A DNA stretch of 64,000 nt from Rhyacophila brunnea (GCA_022495005.1 JAGYXB010000070.1:124001-188000); one strand, 5' to 3'. Positions 12,900 to 25,480 are shown, counted from the stretch's first letter. Numbers and translations: made by a program. The notes: generated from the letters alone by a model not told the origin.

Positions 12900-13015
12900 T
12901 ATTGACTCCTCCGGATCAGTGTGTCATCTCGGTAGTAGGTAGTAGGTAGGGGTTCCCCGATACTTTATAAAATTCCCCAAGTGTCCCGCCAACCAATAAA
13001 GGTTGAAAATCACTG
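12900..13015 (-). mobile_element. Solo terminus of a hAT-type DNA transposon
   Basis: Read on the minus strand from 13015, the sequence begins CAGTGATTTTCAACCTTTAT and continues with TTGGCGGGACACTTGGGG and TCGGGGAACCCC. CAGTGRTTTTCAACC followed by a GGGACAC word and TCGGGGAACCCC is the well-known end structure of a large hAT group in animals (established knowledge, recalled rather than searched). The partner end was not found upstream, so this is a fragment. Confidence 0.62.
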
Positions 13016-15229
13016 GTTTAGTATTTTTGTACAAATTTTATTATTTTCACACGTCAGGTGCTATAGTCGTTATTGTTATTATAATGATATTTATTATCAA
13101 TAAAGTAATTTTCGATAATGTTCATAGTTTCCGCCCATCGCTCATATCCTAATATAAATAAGGTAGGTAATATATGAACAAAAAACGTATGGCCATTATC
13201 CAGTGGGTACTTATTGGGCAGTGGCGTAGCAACTGAACCGTTCAATGATTTAGATTCGAGACGCTTCATTGCAAGCTGAATGCATCATTAACTGATTATT
13301 TATGGTAATGATGTATCGAAAATTTGGTGTTGCTAATACCTGGAAAGTCCAATTATATTCTTTACACCCTGTTCAGGTTATAATGAATAATAAAAAATGA
13401 TTTATAATTATATTGATTAGGTCTTAAAAATAATCATAGTATTTTTTTATTGTGTACTTGCATTATTTAAGCATTGCTACACTTATTGATATTATGAAAC
13501 ATTAAAACAAAAAACATATAGTAATTAAAAAGATATTTTAATCTAAAATATTTTTTTAAATTTCTAATAAAAGCCTAAATGCCAATAATTTTAATTATAA
13601 AAGTAAATTGTCATCCACGCGTACTGGTGCACATAAGTCTCTAAATAAAATAAGTGTTTTTAACATTACTATTAATTACATGGGTATCACTAGAATTGAA
13701 TGTTAGCTAGTCTTCTGACATATTGGGTCCTTGCTCTGGGCATTGATAACAAAGCTGATTTTAAATGATCGAACTCACACACATTAACTATTATTAAATT
13801 GGTAACATAAACTAATTTTAAAATAATGAAGTTTCTCTGACTTTTGCATACCTACAGATATTGTTTTTAAATTTCAAACGTTTATATTTCTACTTAAGGA
13901 ATTTCGTTGAATAAAAACGTTTATTTTAAAATAACTTTGAATCTAGGGATACTTATTATAAAAATGGGTCTTGATTGACGTATTATTCTCACTGTAATAT
14001 ATACACATTATAGTTTGATTAGTATTATGGAAATAATTAATAAATACTTAAATACTAAAGTGATTTATTTTAATATTATGATATTATCATAAATAATTTA
14101 GCGATATTATACCGATCTCAAAGAAAAAAAAAACATCAATCATCAATGTCGGAAATGCACACGAACCGAAATATCAACAGAACTTTTACAGGTGTTGGAT
14201 GAAATTATGTATTACTGGGAAGTTGTTCATTTAAGCTTTGAGAATATTTATTGACATTATTGCAAACGATAATACTTCTACACATTCAATGTATGACAAT
14301 TATTTGAAATCCTACTGCATTATTCTTCCTTACGGAGCTTTTTGAGCTTTCAGCCCTCGGAAAAAGATCGATTTAACAGCAGTATTTTTTTATTATTAAA
14401 TTCATATTATTTACTTTATTGTTGGTAATTTTAATTAAGTATCTAACCATCGGCATTTTCATATAGATCAGTGTTTTTTTTTATTGCGTTCTATTCGTAT
14501 TGAAATGATAAAATGATAACAAATTTAATCAAATATATTATATAGGTACATAAAATGACCGTTGCGATGTGCTATAACTTGATTCATTATTAGTAAAAGG
14601 ATTTCATATTAATTGACATAAATGTAGCACCCAACTGATATGCGATCTGTGATAATGAGTACTTGATGCGCGTGCGCGGTTTGCAACCGGTTGTATCATT
14701 TGATTCGCCAGAGATGATGTATAACTACACGATATTAATCAATTCATAATTAAACAATATTTATTACGAAATAATAGCGTAATGATTTTTACTATGTAAC
14801 CTGGTGTAAATTATAATTATCGTCACGAATGTTATATCAATTGAATTTCTCGAGCAGAAATAAACTTTTCCTGACAATAAATAAGAGATGGCGTTATTAA
14901 AAATTCAATAAATAAGTTATATTAATTAGTGTCATACCATTATAACTAATAATATTACGAGGCGAAAACAATCTGGACGTGGCTCCTGGTGATTCGGTCA
15001 TATGTGAAGATCGATAATGAGACAGCGGGTTGTATAGAGAACAGCGAGATTTGTTTACAACGATGTTGTTGTACAATCATAAATACTTTATTGTATTTTT
15101 GAAGCACGCCGGCAGAGCTACCGACCTATTTAGGTTCATTAAATTTCACTTAACATCTAAAATTATATAAAACTTATGCTATTAATACTAATTTTTCAAC
15201 CAACTCTCATTCTATTTGCTGCAAAGTTG
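13016..15229. other. Non-coding stretch
   Basis: No identifiable gene. Around 14961-15070 base composition is more balanced and one plus frame stays open for about 50 codons, but its product matches nothing I know and there are no clear splice sites, so it is not called. Confidence 0.45.
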
Positions 15230-15788
15230 CTCGATACTGGTTCAGGATTCTTTGGATTCTATGGGAATAAGGTCCCAAAACCCTTTTGACGGCGTCACTA
15301 CGTATACCGCAACACTATCGGTAGGTAATAAGAAAGCAAACATACATTTAATTATAGCGGAGATGATAATAGATATTGTTGAATACACATTATTTGTTTA
15401 CTATTTAATTTTCCCTTTCATTTATTCCCCTTTCGGCGGTTTAAGGCTATAATTCAGCTGTGGCACGGTCTAAAACGATCGTGATTACGCGACGCGAAGA
15501 TTGTGCAAACGACGCCTGCAGTACAAAACATAATTTGTCATAAAAATGCAACATTCGTCCATTTAATGTTATGTTTATTGTTCTATTAGTAATAATAATA
15601 ATATATTCATTGACATTTTTTCTTTTTCAAGTAAATGGGTAACGTTTTTTAGTAATCTTTACACGATTTAAGAATTAATTCCCCCGACGCCATCACAAAA
15701 CAAATTTACGTGTTCACAGCTCGACTATCGCTCTCCGATTGGCAGCGAGTCCGAAATTTCGTCGCACATATAGTTGAAAATTATTTGC
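15230..15788 (+). repeat. 0.55-kb direct repeat, copy 1
   Basis: This segment starts CTCGATACTGGTTCAGGATT and ends GTTGAAAATTATTTGC. It is repeated in the same orientation at 17157-17706 with scattered substitutions and small indels. Internal landmarks shared by both are TTTTGACGGYGTCACTACGT, TTTCGGCGG, GACGCGAAGATTGTGCAAAC and CTCTCCGATT. No TIR or LTR structure is visible. Possibly two copies of one dispersed repeat, or a local segmental duplication later split by insertions. Confidence 0.85.
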
Positions 15789-15980
15789 CGTTTCACTGAA
15801 GTATGCTCTTAACACCAAATTATGTATTTGTTGTCAGCTCCATAGACCTTCACGTACTTAAAATTATTACTGTTGAGTACTACTAAAGAGTAGGTTTCGT
15901 ATAAATTCACAGAAGATATTGTGTAGGTATATAATATTTATGCTGCATGTATTTTTCTTTAATAAAATAGGTAAGTGGGT

Positions 15981-15998
15981 ACCTAACCTAACCTAACG
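15981..15998. repeat. Short CCTAA (TTAGG) telomere-like run
   Basis: About three and a half units of CCTAA in a row (ACCTAACCTAACCTAACG). CCTAA/TTAGG is the standard insect telomere repeat. The run is too short to imply a former telomere and may be chance or a repair scar. Confidence 0.4.
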
Positions 15999-16177
15999 AA
16001 TTTTCAGGTAATTTGAAACTAAAAATAAAAAGAGACGGTATTCAATATCTGCTTATACCTATATTTTTTAAACTAGATACTTCATTGGCACATAGACATC
16101 CATACAAAAAGATATCAACTAACGCTATTTTGAAGACAATGGGATAAACAATCTTTAAAAGTCCAGAAGAATTTATG

Positions 16178-16357
16178 AATCCGAATAGAACAATCCGGGC
16201 AAGGTTACTAAACTTGATCAATTCTGATTATCACTCATCTATCGGGTGTAAAGGTATAGTGGCGTGCGTCCACGATATGGTATGGTTACGTCTTGAAGGA
16301 AGTGGCGTAACCGGCCGACAGGAAGTGGCGATACACTCGCATAGACAAACCGTTTAG
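16178..16357 (+). other. Unrecognised 60-codon open frame
   Basis: Starts ATGAATCCGAATAG and has unusually balanced base composition for the window. The translated product (Met-Asn-Pro-Asn-Arg start, ending Arg-Gln-Thr-Val) has no domain I recognise and no hydrophobic segment. It may be the remains of a transposon, since the surrounding kilobase is repeat-rich. Weak as a gene. Confidence 0.15.
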
Positions 16358-16959
16358 ATTCCAGGTCGTGACTTACCAGCACAAAATACTTTACTTTACA
16401 GGTACTGCGTAATTTACAATCAAAAGTTTACTCACACGATCGAAATCTCAGCCGCGCTAACTTTGTTTGTTTGATAAATTGATATATCTCACATACAAAG
16501 ATTATAGACGAAAGATAATGCAAGAAGTTAACCCGTGTACAGTTTATGTAAGTATTACATAATCCAACTATGCAGATTATACATGAGTAGGCTAATGGCA
16601 AAAGGGATAAAAACAAGAGAACTCATATTTTTTGTTACGTATATTCCTAACTAGATAACTGTAATTGAGTCAATCTTATCGTTTAACCTTCGACTCTGGC
16701 TGGAAACAGAATTGATTGTTTATCTTGTTAAATGAATTTTGGTTTGTTTCATCATTGCAGATTCCTGTAAGTCCAGACATGTAAAAATCACGCACTCATA
16801 GGATAATATACCTTTCACTCGACTCACTCTTTGGTTGGACTTCAAACTAGTAGCAATTATAATATATTGTAATATTCTAACTTTATATAAGTATAAAAAT
16901 TATTTTGTGATTATTATGTTATAATGAAAGTGGATAATAAATGGATAATATTTTAATTA

Positions 16960-17156
16960 ATATTTTTTAATATCTGCAACCCATAACAAATGCACAACAG
17001 TCACTCTTTGAAATGTCTTTAACCAAATAACTTTATTACAATAAATAACTTGAAAACACCCCCCACTAGAAAAAATCACATTAAAAAATACGACACCTGA
17101 CGGGATTTGAACCCATATATCCACTGTTATCACGCCAATATGCTTTAAACACAAAA
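16960..17156 (-). mobile_element. tRNA-derived SINE (family B)
   Basis: On minus, a tRNA-like head with box B GGGTTCAAATCCC (about 17100-17116) is followed by a body with TTTTTTCTAGTGG. This resembles the bodies at 18190-18330 (minus) and 36595-36760 (plus). No acceptor stem pairing is present, so this is not a tRNA gene. It lies directly against the start of the second 0.55-kb direct repeat. Confidence 0.6.
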
Positions 17157-17706
17157 CTCGATACTGGTTCAGGTTTCTTTGGGTTCTATGGGAATTAGGT
17201 CCCTAAACCCTTTTGACGGTGTCACTACGTATACTACAATACTATCGGTAAGAAAGCAAATATACATTTAATTATAGCGGAGATGCTAATAGATATTGTG
17301 AATACACATTATTTGTTTACTATTTAATTTTCCCTGTTATTTATTTCCCTTTCGGCGGCTTAAAGCTATACTTCAGTTGGGGCACGGCTTAAAACGATCG
17401 TGACTACACGACGCGAAGATTGTGCAAACGACGCCTGCAGAACAAAACATAATTTGTCATAAAAATTTCCAATCCAATCCATTTAATGTTCTGTTTATTG
17501 TTCTATTAGTAACAATAATAATATATTCATTGATGTTTTCTTTTTCAAGTAAATGGCTAATGTTTTTTAGTCATCTTTACACGATTTAAGAATTAATACC
17601 CCCGACGCCATCACAAAACAAATTGACGTGTTCACAGCTCGACTATCGCTCTCCGATTGCCAGCGAGTCCGAAATTTCGTCGCACCTATAGTTGAAAATT
17701 ATTTGC
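17157..17706 (+). repeat. 0.55-kb direct repeat, copy 2
   Basis: Second copy of the segment at 15230-15788, same orientation, slightly shorter through small deletions (for example loss of one GTAG in the ATCGGTAGGTAATAAG region). Similarity may resume briefly after the end (AAGTATGCT in both copies), suggesting the true unit is longer and this copy has a deletion. Confidence 0.85.
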
Positions 17707-17946
17707 TAAAAGTATGCTTTTATTAAGGGTTATTAACGGAATAAGAATTTAACATTTTATAAAATAATATTGTAAAAATTAATTATTCTTTACTCCTATA
17801 ATAGTTATTACGACAAATTTCCTGCCATTATATTTAAGTGATTTTAATTGGACGTGAATTATGATTGATCAACAACCCCCATTGAATAAGTTATAGCCTA
17901 GTATAAATTAATGTATTAATAGAATAGTAACATAAACATGGCACGG

Positions 17947-17995
17947 GTTCACTGTTATACCATCACTAACAGTTAGTGATGGTAAAACAGTGAAC
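17947..17995. repeat. 49-bp palindrome
   Basis: GTTCACTGTTATACCATCAC on the left mirrors GTGATGGTAAAACAGTGAAC on the right around a central TAACAGTTA. It is a compact hairpin with no visible duplication at its flanks. It could be a tiny MITE or a strand-switch scar. Confidence 0.6.
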
Positions 17996-18189
17996 AACTA
18001 ATACGTATTTTGCTAGTTGGTTGTAGATATTACTTTGCTTACAACTTTCAACTAACTATGACTTGCGTTATCTTAGCAATTAGATGCGAACCAGTTCATA
18101 TCCTGTGCGTAGTAATTATTAATAATTTAATGGAGATCGAATTTGAATCATAAAGAATTGATAGCACTTCTTCAAAATAGTATGTAGAC

Positions 18190-18330
18190 ATTTTGAAAAA
18201 CCTAAGAAACGTAACTATTAGATAAAATCCTAGAAAAAAAAATTGGACCAAGAGGGATTCGAAGTCACATTTTTCACTATCCAGGTAATTACTTTTATTC
18301 TTTGAGTTATGATGCTTTCTAATAACTATG
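18190..18330 (-). mobile_element. tRNA-derived SINE (family B), degenerate
   Basis: On minus, box B-like GACTTCGAATCCCTC (about 18256-18270) is followed by CCAATTTTTTTTTCTAGGAT and TTATCTAAT. The same order of words occurs on plus at 36660-36720 (TTTGAATCCCAC, TTTTTTTCTATGATTTTAAT). Box A is poorly preserved. Confidence 0.58.
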
Positions 18331-18557
18331 TTTATCTGAGATACTTCAAATTCCGTCAAATGAAAGGCAATCAGCTTTATAATTGAATACTGTAAATAAT
18401 ACACCTAACTTAATTATACCGAAAGTTGGTAGGTATTGAAAACTAGGACAGTATCTGCAAATTATATCGCTCTATGGCAATATAATTCTAGAGCACGTAT
18501 TACGTATAACAGGTACCAATTCAATGAACTGTTTCATTGAAATTCATAATGATGTAC

Positions 18558-19726
18558 TTAAGGGGGGAAATGCTCAGCGTAGGTCAAAATGGAGCTTTTG
18601 TTCTATTTTCAAAGCATGATCCTGGACATACCTTAAACGTTGTAGATAATCTATTTATATTATTTTGAAGCCTTATTATCCTTTATATTTATTTTAAACA
18701 TGACTGCATAAAGTATTTTTATTACATAAAATAGTAATATTTTAAACCTCTCGCTCTAATGTTTTAGAATATAGTCATATTTCAGTACATAAATGTGCAC
18801 TGGTGTTAAGATTTTTTACATTTATTAGTTTTTAAACGCATTTATAAAACCATCAGTATAATTTATATCGACATTATTATAGTGAAATATTTACGATAAA
18901 AAAATATATTGATAATCTCTGTGATCCCAAATTTGACAAGAATTAGGCATTTTATTATTCAAAACTGGGCAAGATTAACACATTTGAAGATAATTCTAAA
19001 GATACTCATTATAAGCTCAAACGCGCAAAAAAAATCGGTTAGGTACATGTTCAAACACGCGCGTTAATATCATTTTACTCCCTACTTCAATTATAGTTTG
19101 TCAATTTATGGCTACGGCCGTATGTTGTAGCTTAACCACTGGGGAATGCCAAAAGAAATGGCGTATTTCAAACAAACACTACCTTATTCTTAGGTCAATA
19201 ATTATTATAAAGCAATCATTATTCGTAGGATGTTTATCACTTTTGAATGGTCAAAGACATAGCTTATAATGAGTATCTTTAGAATTATCTTCAAATGTGT
19301 TAATCTTGCCCATTTTTTGAATAATAAAATGCTTAATTCTTGTCAAAGTTGGGATCACAGAGATTATCAATATAATTTTTTATCGTAAATATTTCACTAT
19401 AATAATATCGATATAAATTATAATGATGGTTTTATAAATGCGTTTAAAAATTAATAAATGTAAAAAATTTTAACACCACTGTACATTTATGTACTGAAAT
19501 ATGACTATATTCTAAAACATTAGAGCGAGAGGTTTAAAAGAATACTATTTTATGTAATAAAAATACTTTATGCAGTCATAAAATGTTTAAAATAAATATA
19601 AAGGATAATAAGGCTTCAAAATAATATAAATAGATTATCTACAACGTTTAAGGTATGTCCAGGATCATGCTTTGAAAATAGAAAAAAAGCTCAATTTTGA
19701 CCCACGCTGAGCACGTCCGACCTTAA
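18558..19726. mobile_element. TTAA-flanked fold-back element, copy 1 (asymmetric)
   Basis: A long inverted repeat: the left arm (18562-19016) is complementary to the outer part of the right arm (about 19043-19722). Both ends carry TTAA (18558-18561 and 19723-19726), next to GGGGGGAAATGCTC on the left and, inverted, GGTCGGACGTGCTC on the right. The left arm lacks about 0.2 kb of inner sequence that the right arm keeps (the part containing TGGCTACGGCCGTATGTTGT), so the palindrome is broken at its centre. No transposase is encoded. TTAA ends suggest mobilisation by a piggyBac-type transposase (inference). Confidence 0.85.
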
Positions 19727-19899
19727 CTAAAATAACATAATATATTTTTTCGTATAAACTTGTGTGGGATTTACAATTTATTTACACATCAAAACAGTAG
19801 GTTCAATTGATTTCTTGTCTTTGTGTGTTTGACTGGTGTTTTGTCTTCTGGATATTAATTAATTAAAGTAGTACACTATATAATTATATAATGAATATT

Positions 19900-19970
19900 A
19901 TGTTGACCCTCAGATTCGAATCTGCGACGTTAACGTGACTTTTCCAACCGATGCGATCTTTTATTTTTAT
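19900..19970 (-). mobile_element. tRNA-like SINE head
   Basis: On minus, GATCGCATCGGTTGGAAAAG (box A-like) and GCAGATTCGAATCTG (box B with a closing stem) are spaced as in a tRNA. No acceptor stem is found. Probably the head of another SINE copy; the body downstream is too decayed to bound. Confidence 0.5.
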
Positions 19971-20163
19971 GGCAGTTTATTTTGGTCATAAACAGTAAAC
20001 ACTATCCCGCCATACTGATAAAAAATGAAAATTAATTTGTTTTTATTAGAAAACATATACATATTAATCTACGTACTTCTTATGAAAGTTTTGACCGGTG
20101 TAATGGCAATGAAATTTTTAAAAACTGCATCTCTGCAGCATTTTGATGCTTGAATATTATTAA

Positions 20164-20460
20164 TCTCGTAGCCTGAAGCATTCTGCTTTACATTCTTATA
20201 ATATTCATATTGTTACGAAATTCACAAGAATCACATTCTACGTTCAGGGGACAAAGGGATATTTCTGGGGTTCCTTTAGAAACAGGGTCGTGCATGTTAC
20301 TAATCCTGTAACAAATGAATTCACTTTGACCCTCGCTACTCATAAGCGCTTTCTTCGCTTTGTGAGATATTTCGGTTCTCGTATATGTGTCATTATCGGG
20401 GCATTAACCTTTTATTGTGGCCGAAAAAAGAGTGTTCACCCCTCAGTGTTGACGTTCTAA
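20164..20460 (+). other. 98-codon open frame lacking a start codon
   Basis: The frame is open from a TAA at 20161-20163 to a TAA at 20458-20460 and contains no ATG. The product has mixed composition, including FTRITFYVQGTKGYFWGSF, NPVTNEFTLTLATHKRFLRF and YFGSRICVIIGALTFYCG. This differs from the Phe/Ile/Asn-rich products of random AT-rich frames nearby. CTCGTAG just upstream could act as a splice acceptor and GTGAGATA at about 20361 as a donor, but neither is strong. I recognise no family. It could be an exon, a transposon remnant or chance. Confidence 0.25.
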
Positions 20461-23400
20461 TAGGACCAACCCTTTCACATAAATAAGATGGGGTCATTCA
20501 AAGAAAGGAGCTAACATATATGGGAATCTAGCATCTTGGACTGCCATTCAATTTGACCAATCGCTCTTCGTCACTGTGTTATTAACATAAGAGCTATATT
20601 CAATAATATTATGAAATTTATATATAAAATAACTGTAATTTATCACGACGCGAACTCTGTATAATTTTACTTGTATGGTTTACTTATTGTTATAGTGTAG
20701 GATTAACTTAATGGTACGGTACACGAAACACCTTTTTAGTAAAGGTCGGCGTAGAAAATTGGCATAAGCGGTAAAAATAATAAGTAAATTACCATGTTAT
20801 TTGATTGGAATAGTTGTTAGATATTCAAATATCATCATATCAATTCTGGATTAAACAAATATTGAAAAATAGCATATTGTGATCTTTACCAGACAAAGGC
20901 TTTGAATCCGCGCCTATAGATACCGGTACGACAAACAACGTGACAAACGTACGTAACACTGTTCCACCGTTTAACATTATAAACCTCCATATCAGTATAA
21001 GATGATATTTGAGGCGATCAAAGTCATCTCAATATAAATTGTTTGATAATATCAGAAGACGTCAAGTTTTTAAGATTGAATTTTCTTTGATTTTTCAACA
21101 TTTTTAAAATGTAAATCGTCTGTTGTCGGTTAGGCAAATATATTTTTTTCATTTTTTTTGTTTTAATTCAATAATATAAACTATGCATCGAATACCTACA
21201 TAAAACTAGCCTAGTGTCTCTCCCCTTTATACGGTTCAGTCTATATTACATTCTTCACATTGTGTGTGCAATTGACCGAGGAGAGATGTTAATTTGTCAC
21301 ATCAACGGATTGTACTAGGATTCCTTAGATTCAAGGAGGGTCTAGGATTGTCCCGCGAAGCTGGGGTCCAGTTAAACAATGAATGTTTTGGACCGGGCAA
21401 CTAGTACTACAATGGGAAGACTTAAACTATTCGTATTGTTCAGTGAGTATATTTGCATTGTAATGTAGTCTAATGATATAAATCATTCACTGGATAAGTA
21501 TGATATTCTTCACGCATATTTTGTTCTTTTGTGGTGGGATTTGTTTGCATACAAATGTTCTTTTATTTTATGAAAAGAAAATACTACAAGAACTATTATT
21601 CGTGGGTACAGGTGAGTTTATGTACATAATTATTAGGTATGTACATTTATAGAGATATACATAGGTCCAGAAACTAGAGTAGCATAGCGTGGTATGGGAA
21701 AGCTGGGAATAACACTCAAGGATAAAAAGTGAATAAGGGAACATACATGAGTACGCAAGGTAATAGAATTTTTTAAAATTTAAAATTAAAAAGGCAGGAT
21801 ACATAGCTTGATGAAGTGGCAATGACTGTTTAAAATTTAGTCACTCATTAGATAGAAAACATTCGAAAGGTAGATTTGACCGTTGGATCGACAATCTAGT
21901 TATATTTTACGGAAATACATGGTAATACTAAGCATATGTCGGGGGTCTAGGACGATTTGGCACCGGACAACTGGACGCCACGGAATCCGAAAATAAATAG
22001 ACGTTATGTACTTATAGGTACTTTAAAAAAAATATTCAATATTATTATTTATATTTCAATGATTATATTATTATGATTTAATAGTTGGTGAGAATGTAAA
22101 TATGCAGACGTAAACAATGATTTAATCGTGCATATGTGTAAGTTCCAACGAAAAAAGAGTTTTTTATTTTATATAAAGCCTTAGGCATGGTAATTCTCAA
22201 TCCGCGATAAAGAATACATTATGTTCACATGCACGATCATTTTAATTTGCTTTACATTTTGTAATTATTATTACAGCATCTCTGCAAGAAGACATCTAAT
22301 AAATTTATTTATACAACCGCTCCGTTATAGCAACCTACAATAAATAACAGGTAAATTATTCGTTTCGTCAATTCGTATGTAATCGTTGATGTGAAACGGA
22401 AACCGGTATGTCTTCTCATTCAACTGTCCGGTTGACTGTCCACTGTCCGAGTCCTAGTGGTCCAGTGAGAGAATCTCTCGGTCACAAATTCCAATCGCCT
22501 CTGTGTGTACTCAGGTACACAACCTTTTCCATACATATTATTATGTATCAACAAAATTAATCATTTATTAAAAAAAAAAAAAAATATATAAGTAATGTAG
22601 GCAACATAATAATATAATAAATGCCAAAAATGGATTTTAAGATTAAATATGTAGGTTTATTGTTGTCATATAAATTATTGCTTAAAATACACTCGAGTAT
22701 TTGCTAGGCATTTTTATTTTTACATACCTATATAATAATATTATGTAAATTAAAATGTTTGCTAGAAATTTACGTGCAATAACAAAATTCTTATTGTCAG
22801 CGATTATTAAAATTTCTCGCATTTTGCTTTCCTAAATCTGTAGAATCTATGTACATCTTACAAATATTAATGTACATTTTATTATGTCACTGTCTATAAA
22901 AACAATAATTAAACTATCATAAAAAATACATTATTTAAAATTATTCCTAATGAATAATGATTTCCTAAATTTGAATCAGTTAATTACTTTCTTTGCCGTA
23001 TATAATTAAGTTCGTTGTATTTTATTTACAGTAACTTATCGATGTTTATTCATAAAATATCGGTTACTTTCTACGATATTATTAATTGGTATATCGATAA
23101 CGTCGTAAAAAGGAAACCGGTATCTGTATATTATGAAATGTGAAAAATTACTATAATATGTAAATGAAAACATAATATAAGAAATATATTAATGATAATT
23201 GGGATGTTATTTATTTAAACAATTCGAATTTAAACTCAGTATCAAGTAACTTCATTCTATAGTATACATTAATTTAATGAGGACAACTAATTTTTTTAGC
23301 AGTAGTAAGTAAATATCTAGATTCTGGTTAGTATGATTGATGAAAATTTATTATAGTTCTCAATAAAATGGTATATAATTAACATATTATATTTATCTAA

Positions 23401-24281
23401 ATTTTATGAGCTATGCTTTTTCACATTATATTTTTTTTCTACATGGTACATATCTAAAGACTTTATGTTATACTACTTATATACCACGTTTATAAAACAT
23501 TAAGTTAGATACTAAATATGATCAATAATTCGTTGGGTAAAAATTATAGTGATTTTAATATCTACAGCAAATCTTTCATATTATCAAAGATTGTGGATCT
23601 CTATCAAAAGGTATTTGAGGACGTTCTTGGGATAAAAAAATACACAAGAAACCCGTTGTCCGATTATGACTGACCCAATAATTCGACACCGGCTAAACGC
23701 TGCTCCTTTATTATCCTCTCACTTCATTCCGCATTGTTTAATCCCCTTTTGTGCCAATGTCTTTGTGATTCTGTATGCAGCTTTTATTATGCGACTTGCC
23801 GTTGCAGCGATGATGCAATTCGGCTTGATCAAAAACGGTTGCACTTGATAACTTGTGCGTGAGAGTTTGATGCTGCTGGGTGATTATTTGGGGGTAAACT
23901 GGAAGGGCGATAAATACCTATTCACGTTTAAAGTATGTCAGAACTTTGCTAATATTATATTATTACAAATAACTGTTTTAGCGATAACATATTTTATTTT
24001 TATGTTTTTAATTTTCTTAAAACAAAATTGTCTTATTTATTTGTATGTACCTTTTTTTTGACAAGAAATCAAAAGTCGCTCTTGGATAATTTTTACCAGG
24101 CTGGTAATTTAATTTAAATTTAATTAAATAAAAATTTTAAATAACAACCCTTGATTAACGCGTCATCGTCATAGAAGAGGGATATTTCTGGCGTATTGTC
24201 GTTTTAATTTATTTCGAGGCTTGGTATTTTTGATAAATTCTGAACTAAATAATAATCGCATTTCTATATATTGTAGTACAG
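20461..24281. other. Non-coding stretch with one possible tRNA-like relic
   Basis: Mostly AT-rich with no gene recognised. About 21290-21440 and 21945-21990 are GC-richer patches containing GGACAACTGGACGCC-type words, perhaps decayed transposon ends. About 22445-22495 has a loosely tRNA-like order (TAGTGGTCCAGTGAGAG, then a degenerate box B) and may be a very old SINE. A 15-base A run lies near 22570. Confidence 0.4.
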
Positions 24282-25480
24282 TGCGGAATTTACGCTTGAA
24301 TGGGCTCCGGGCTAACACATATCGGGGATCCCTGAAAAACAACGTATTAATACGATATTTTTACAAAATGTTAGCAGTTTCAGTAATGTTGATTTTTTTT
24401 TTGTATGATTTATGATTGATAATATTGCACGTCTTTCAACTACGAATGATTTGGCTAATGCGTGTGAAGCAGTTTGCATATTGTCATGGCTTCTGATATA
24501 AATTTTTGTACACATATACAAAATTCTCTATAACTCCTTAGTTAGAAGCAGACTTAAGACTGGGTCGGTCGTTTGGGCCCCGCATCAGTTGAAGTACGGC
24601 CTTATGGTGGAGAGAGTCCAAAAGAAATATTTAAGACTCCTTTACTTTCGGCTGTATGGATATTATCCGTGGCTCTATCCGACTGATTTTCTCTTAGGGA
24701 TGCTTACATACTGTAGCTTAAAATTTAGAAGGGATCTTTATTTAGCTACATATTTTTTTTACTACTTATACGTATTCGTACTTATACGTATATTTTTTTA
24801 CTACTTATACGCGGCGTAAATGTGAACTCTGCCATTCTTGGTGGTGTTGGCTTTTGTGTCTCTGATAATCACCTTAGCAATCGAGGACATCCGTTGTTTG
24901 TTCTCCCACGGTGCAGAACTAACCTGCCATTAGTAATGCCAATTGGGAGGGCAATAACCATGTTTAATGAAATCGCTTCGGATATTGATATATTCCACTT
25001 ACGTGAGGGTGAATTTAGGTGGACGTTGTTTTTTAAATTCTTAAAATAGGGTCTGCTTAACTCATCCGGTGTACTTCCTTGTACCTATATACTTAATATT
25101 TTTTGTATTTACACATTTACACTGTATAATAACTTAATACTGATCTATCTCTTGTATTATCTACATAGAACTGTTTTAATAATATTTCTTTGTTTCTAAA
25201 TGTCATGTTGTGATCGTCTTAAACTTATAATTTGTAATGTCCACAATATGTAAAATAAATAAATTGAAATTGAAATAAATTGAAATATATATAAATATTT
25301 GCAATTGATTTCCAATAATAGGTTCCTACCTAATATATTTTATTGACAATAATCATCTCCTTTTATCAAACATTCTAATGGGGGCAGCAGCTTTATTTAT
25401 TTAAAGGTTTTTTATGGCCCCTGCTAATTTAAGAGCCCTGGGCTCTAGTCTTTTTAGCCTTACTGTAAATCTGGCTCTAC
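24282..25480. mobile_element. Possible hAT-like element interrupted by a LINE
   Basis: The left edge reads CAGTGCGGAATTTACGC followed by GGGCTCCGGGCTAA. The right edge, inverted, reads CAGTAGAGCCAGATTTACAG followed by GAGCCCAGGGCTC. These resemble hAT ends of the type CAG-GCCGGATTTACG-GGGCCC. The 8 bp outside the two ends do not match, so they may come from two different or rearranged copies. The LINE at 24529-25290 lies between them. Confidence 0.4.
24529..25290 (+). mobile_element. Non-LTR retrotransposon 3' end (RT C-terminus plus tail)
   Basis: The plus strand reads LYNSLVRSRL, SVVWAPHQ, ERVQKKYLRLL, then a block with FLLG and RRDL, the typical order after the catalytic centre of Jockey/CR1-like reverse transcriptases. 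A second block around 24826-25048 carries RCRTN, PIGRAITMFNEIASDID and FFKFLK with a stop, the usual end of such proteins. The two blocks are out of frame, separated by a local tandem duplication of a TACTTATACGTA-containing unit (about 24747-24810). A 3' UTR follows, ending in repeated AAATTGAAATAAATTGAAAT at 25250-25290. 5'-truncated, inactive. Confidence 0.85.

Noticed and set aside
15981..15998. Interstitial telomere or chromosome fusion site
   Set aside because: Only three to four CCTAA units; far too short to support a fusion.
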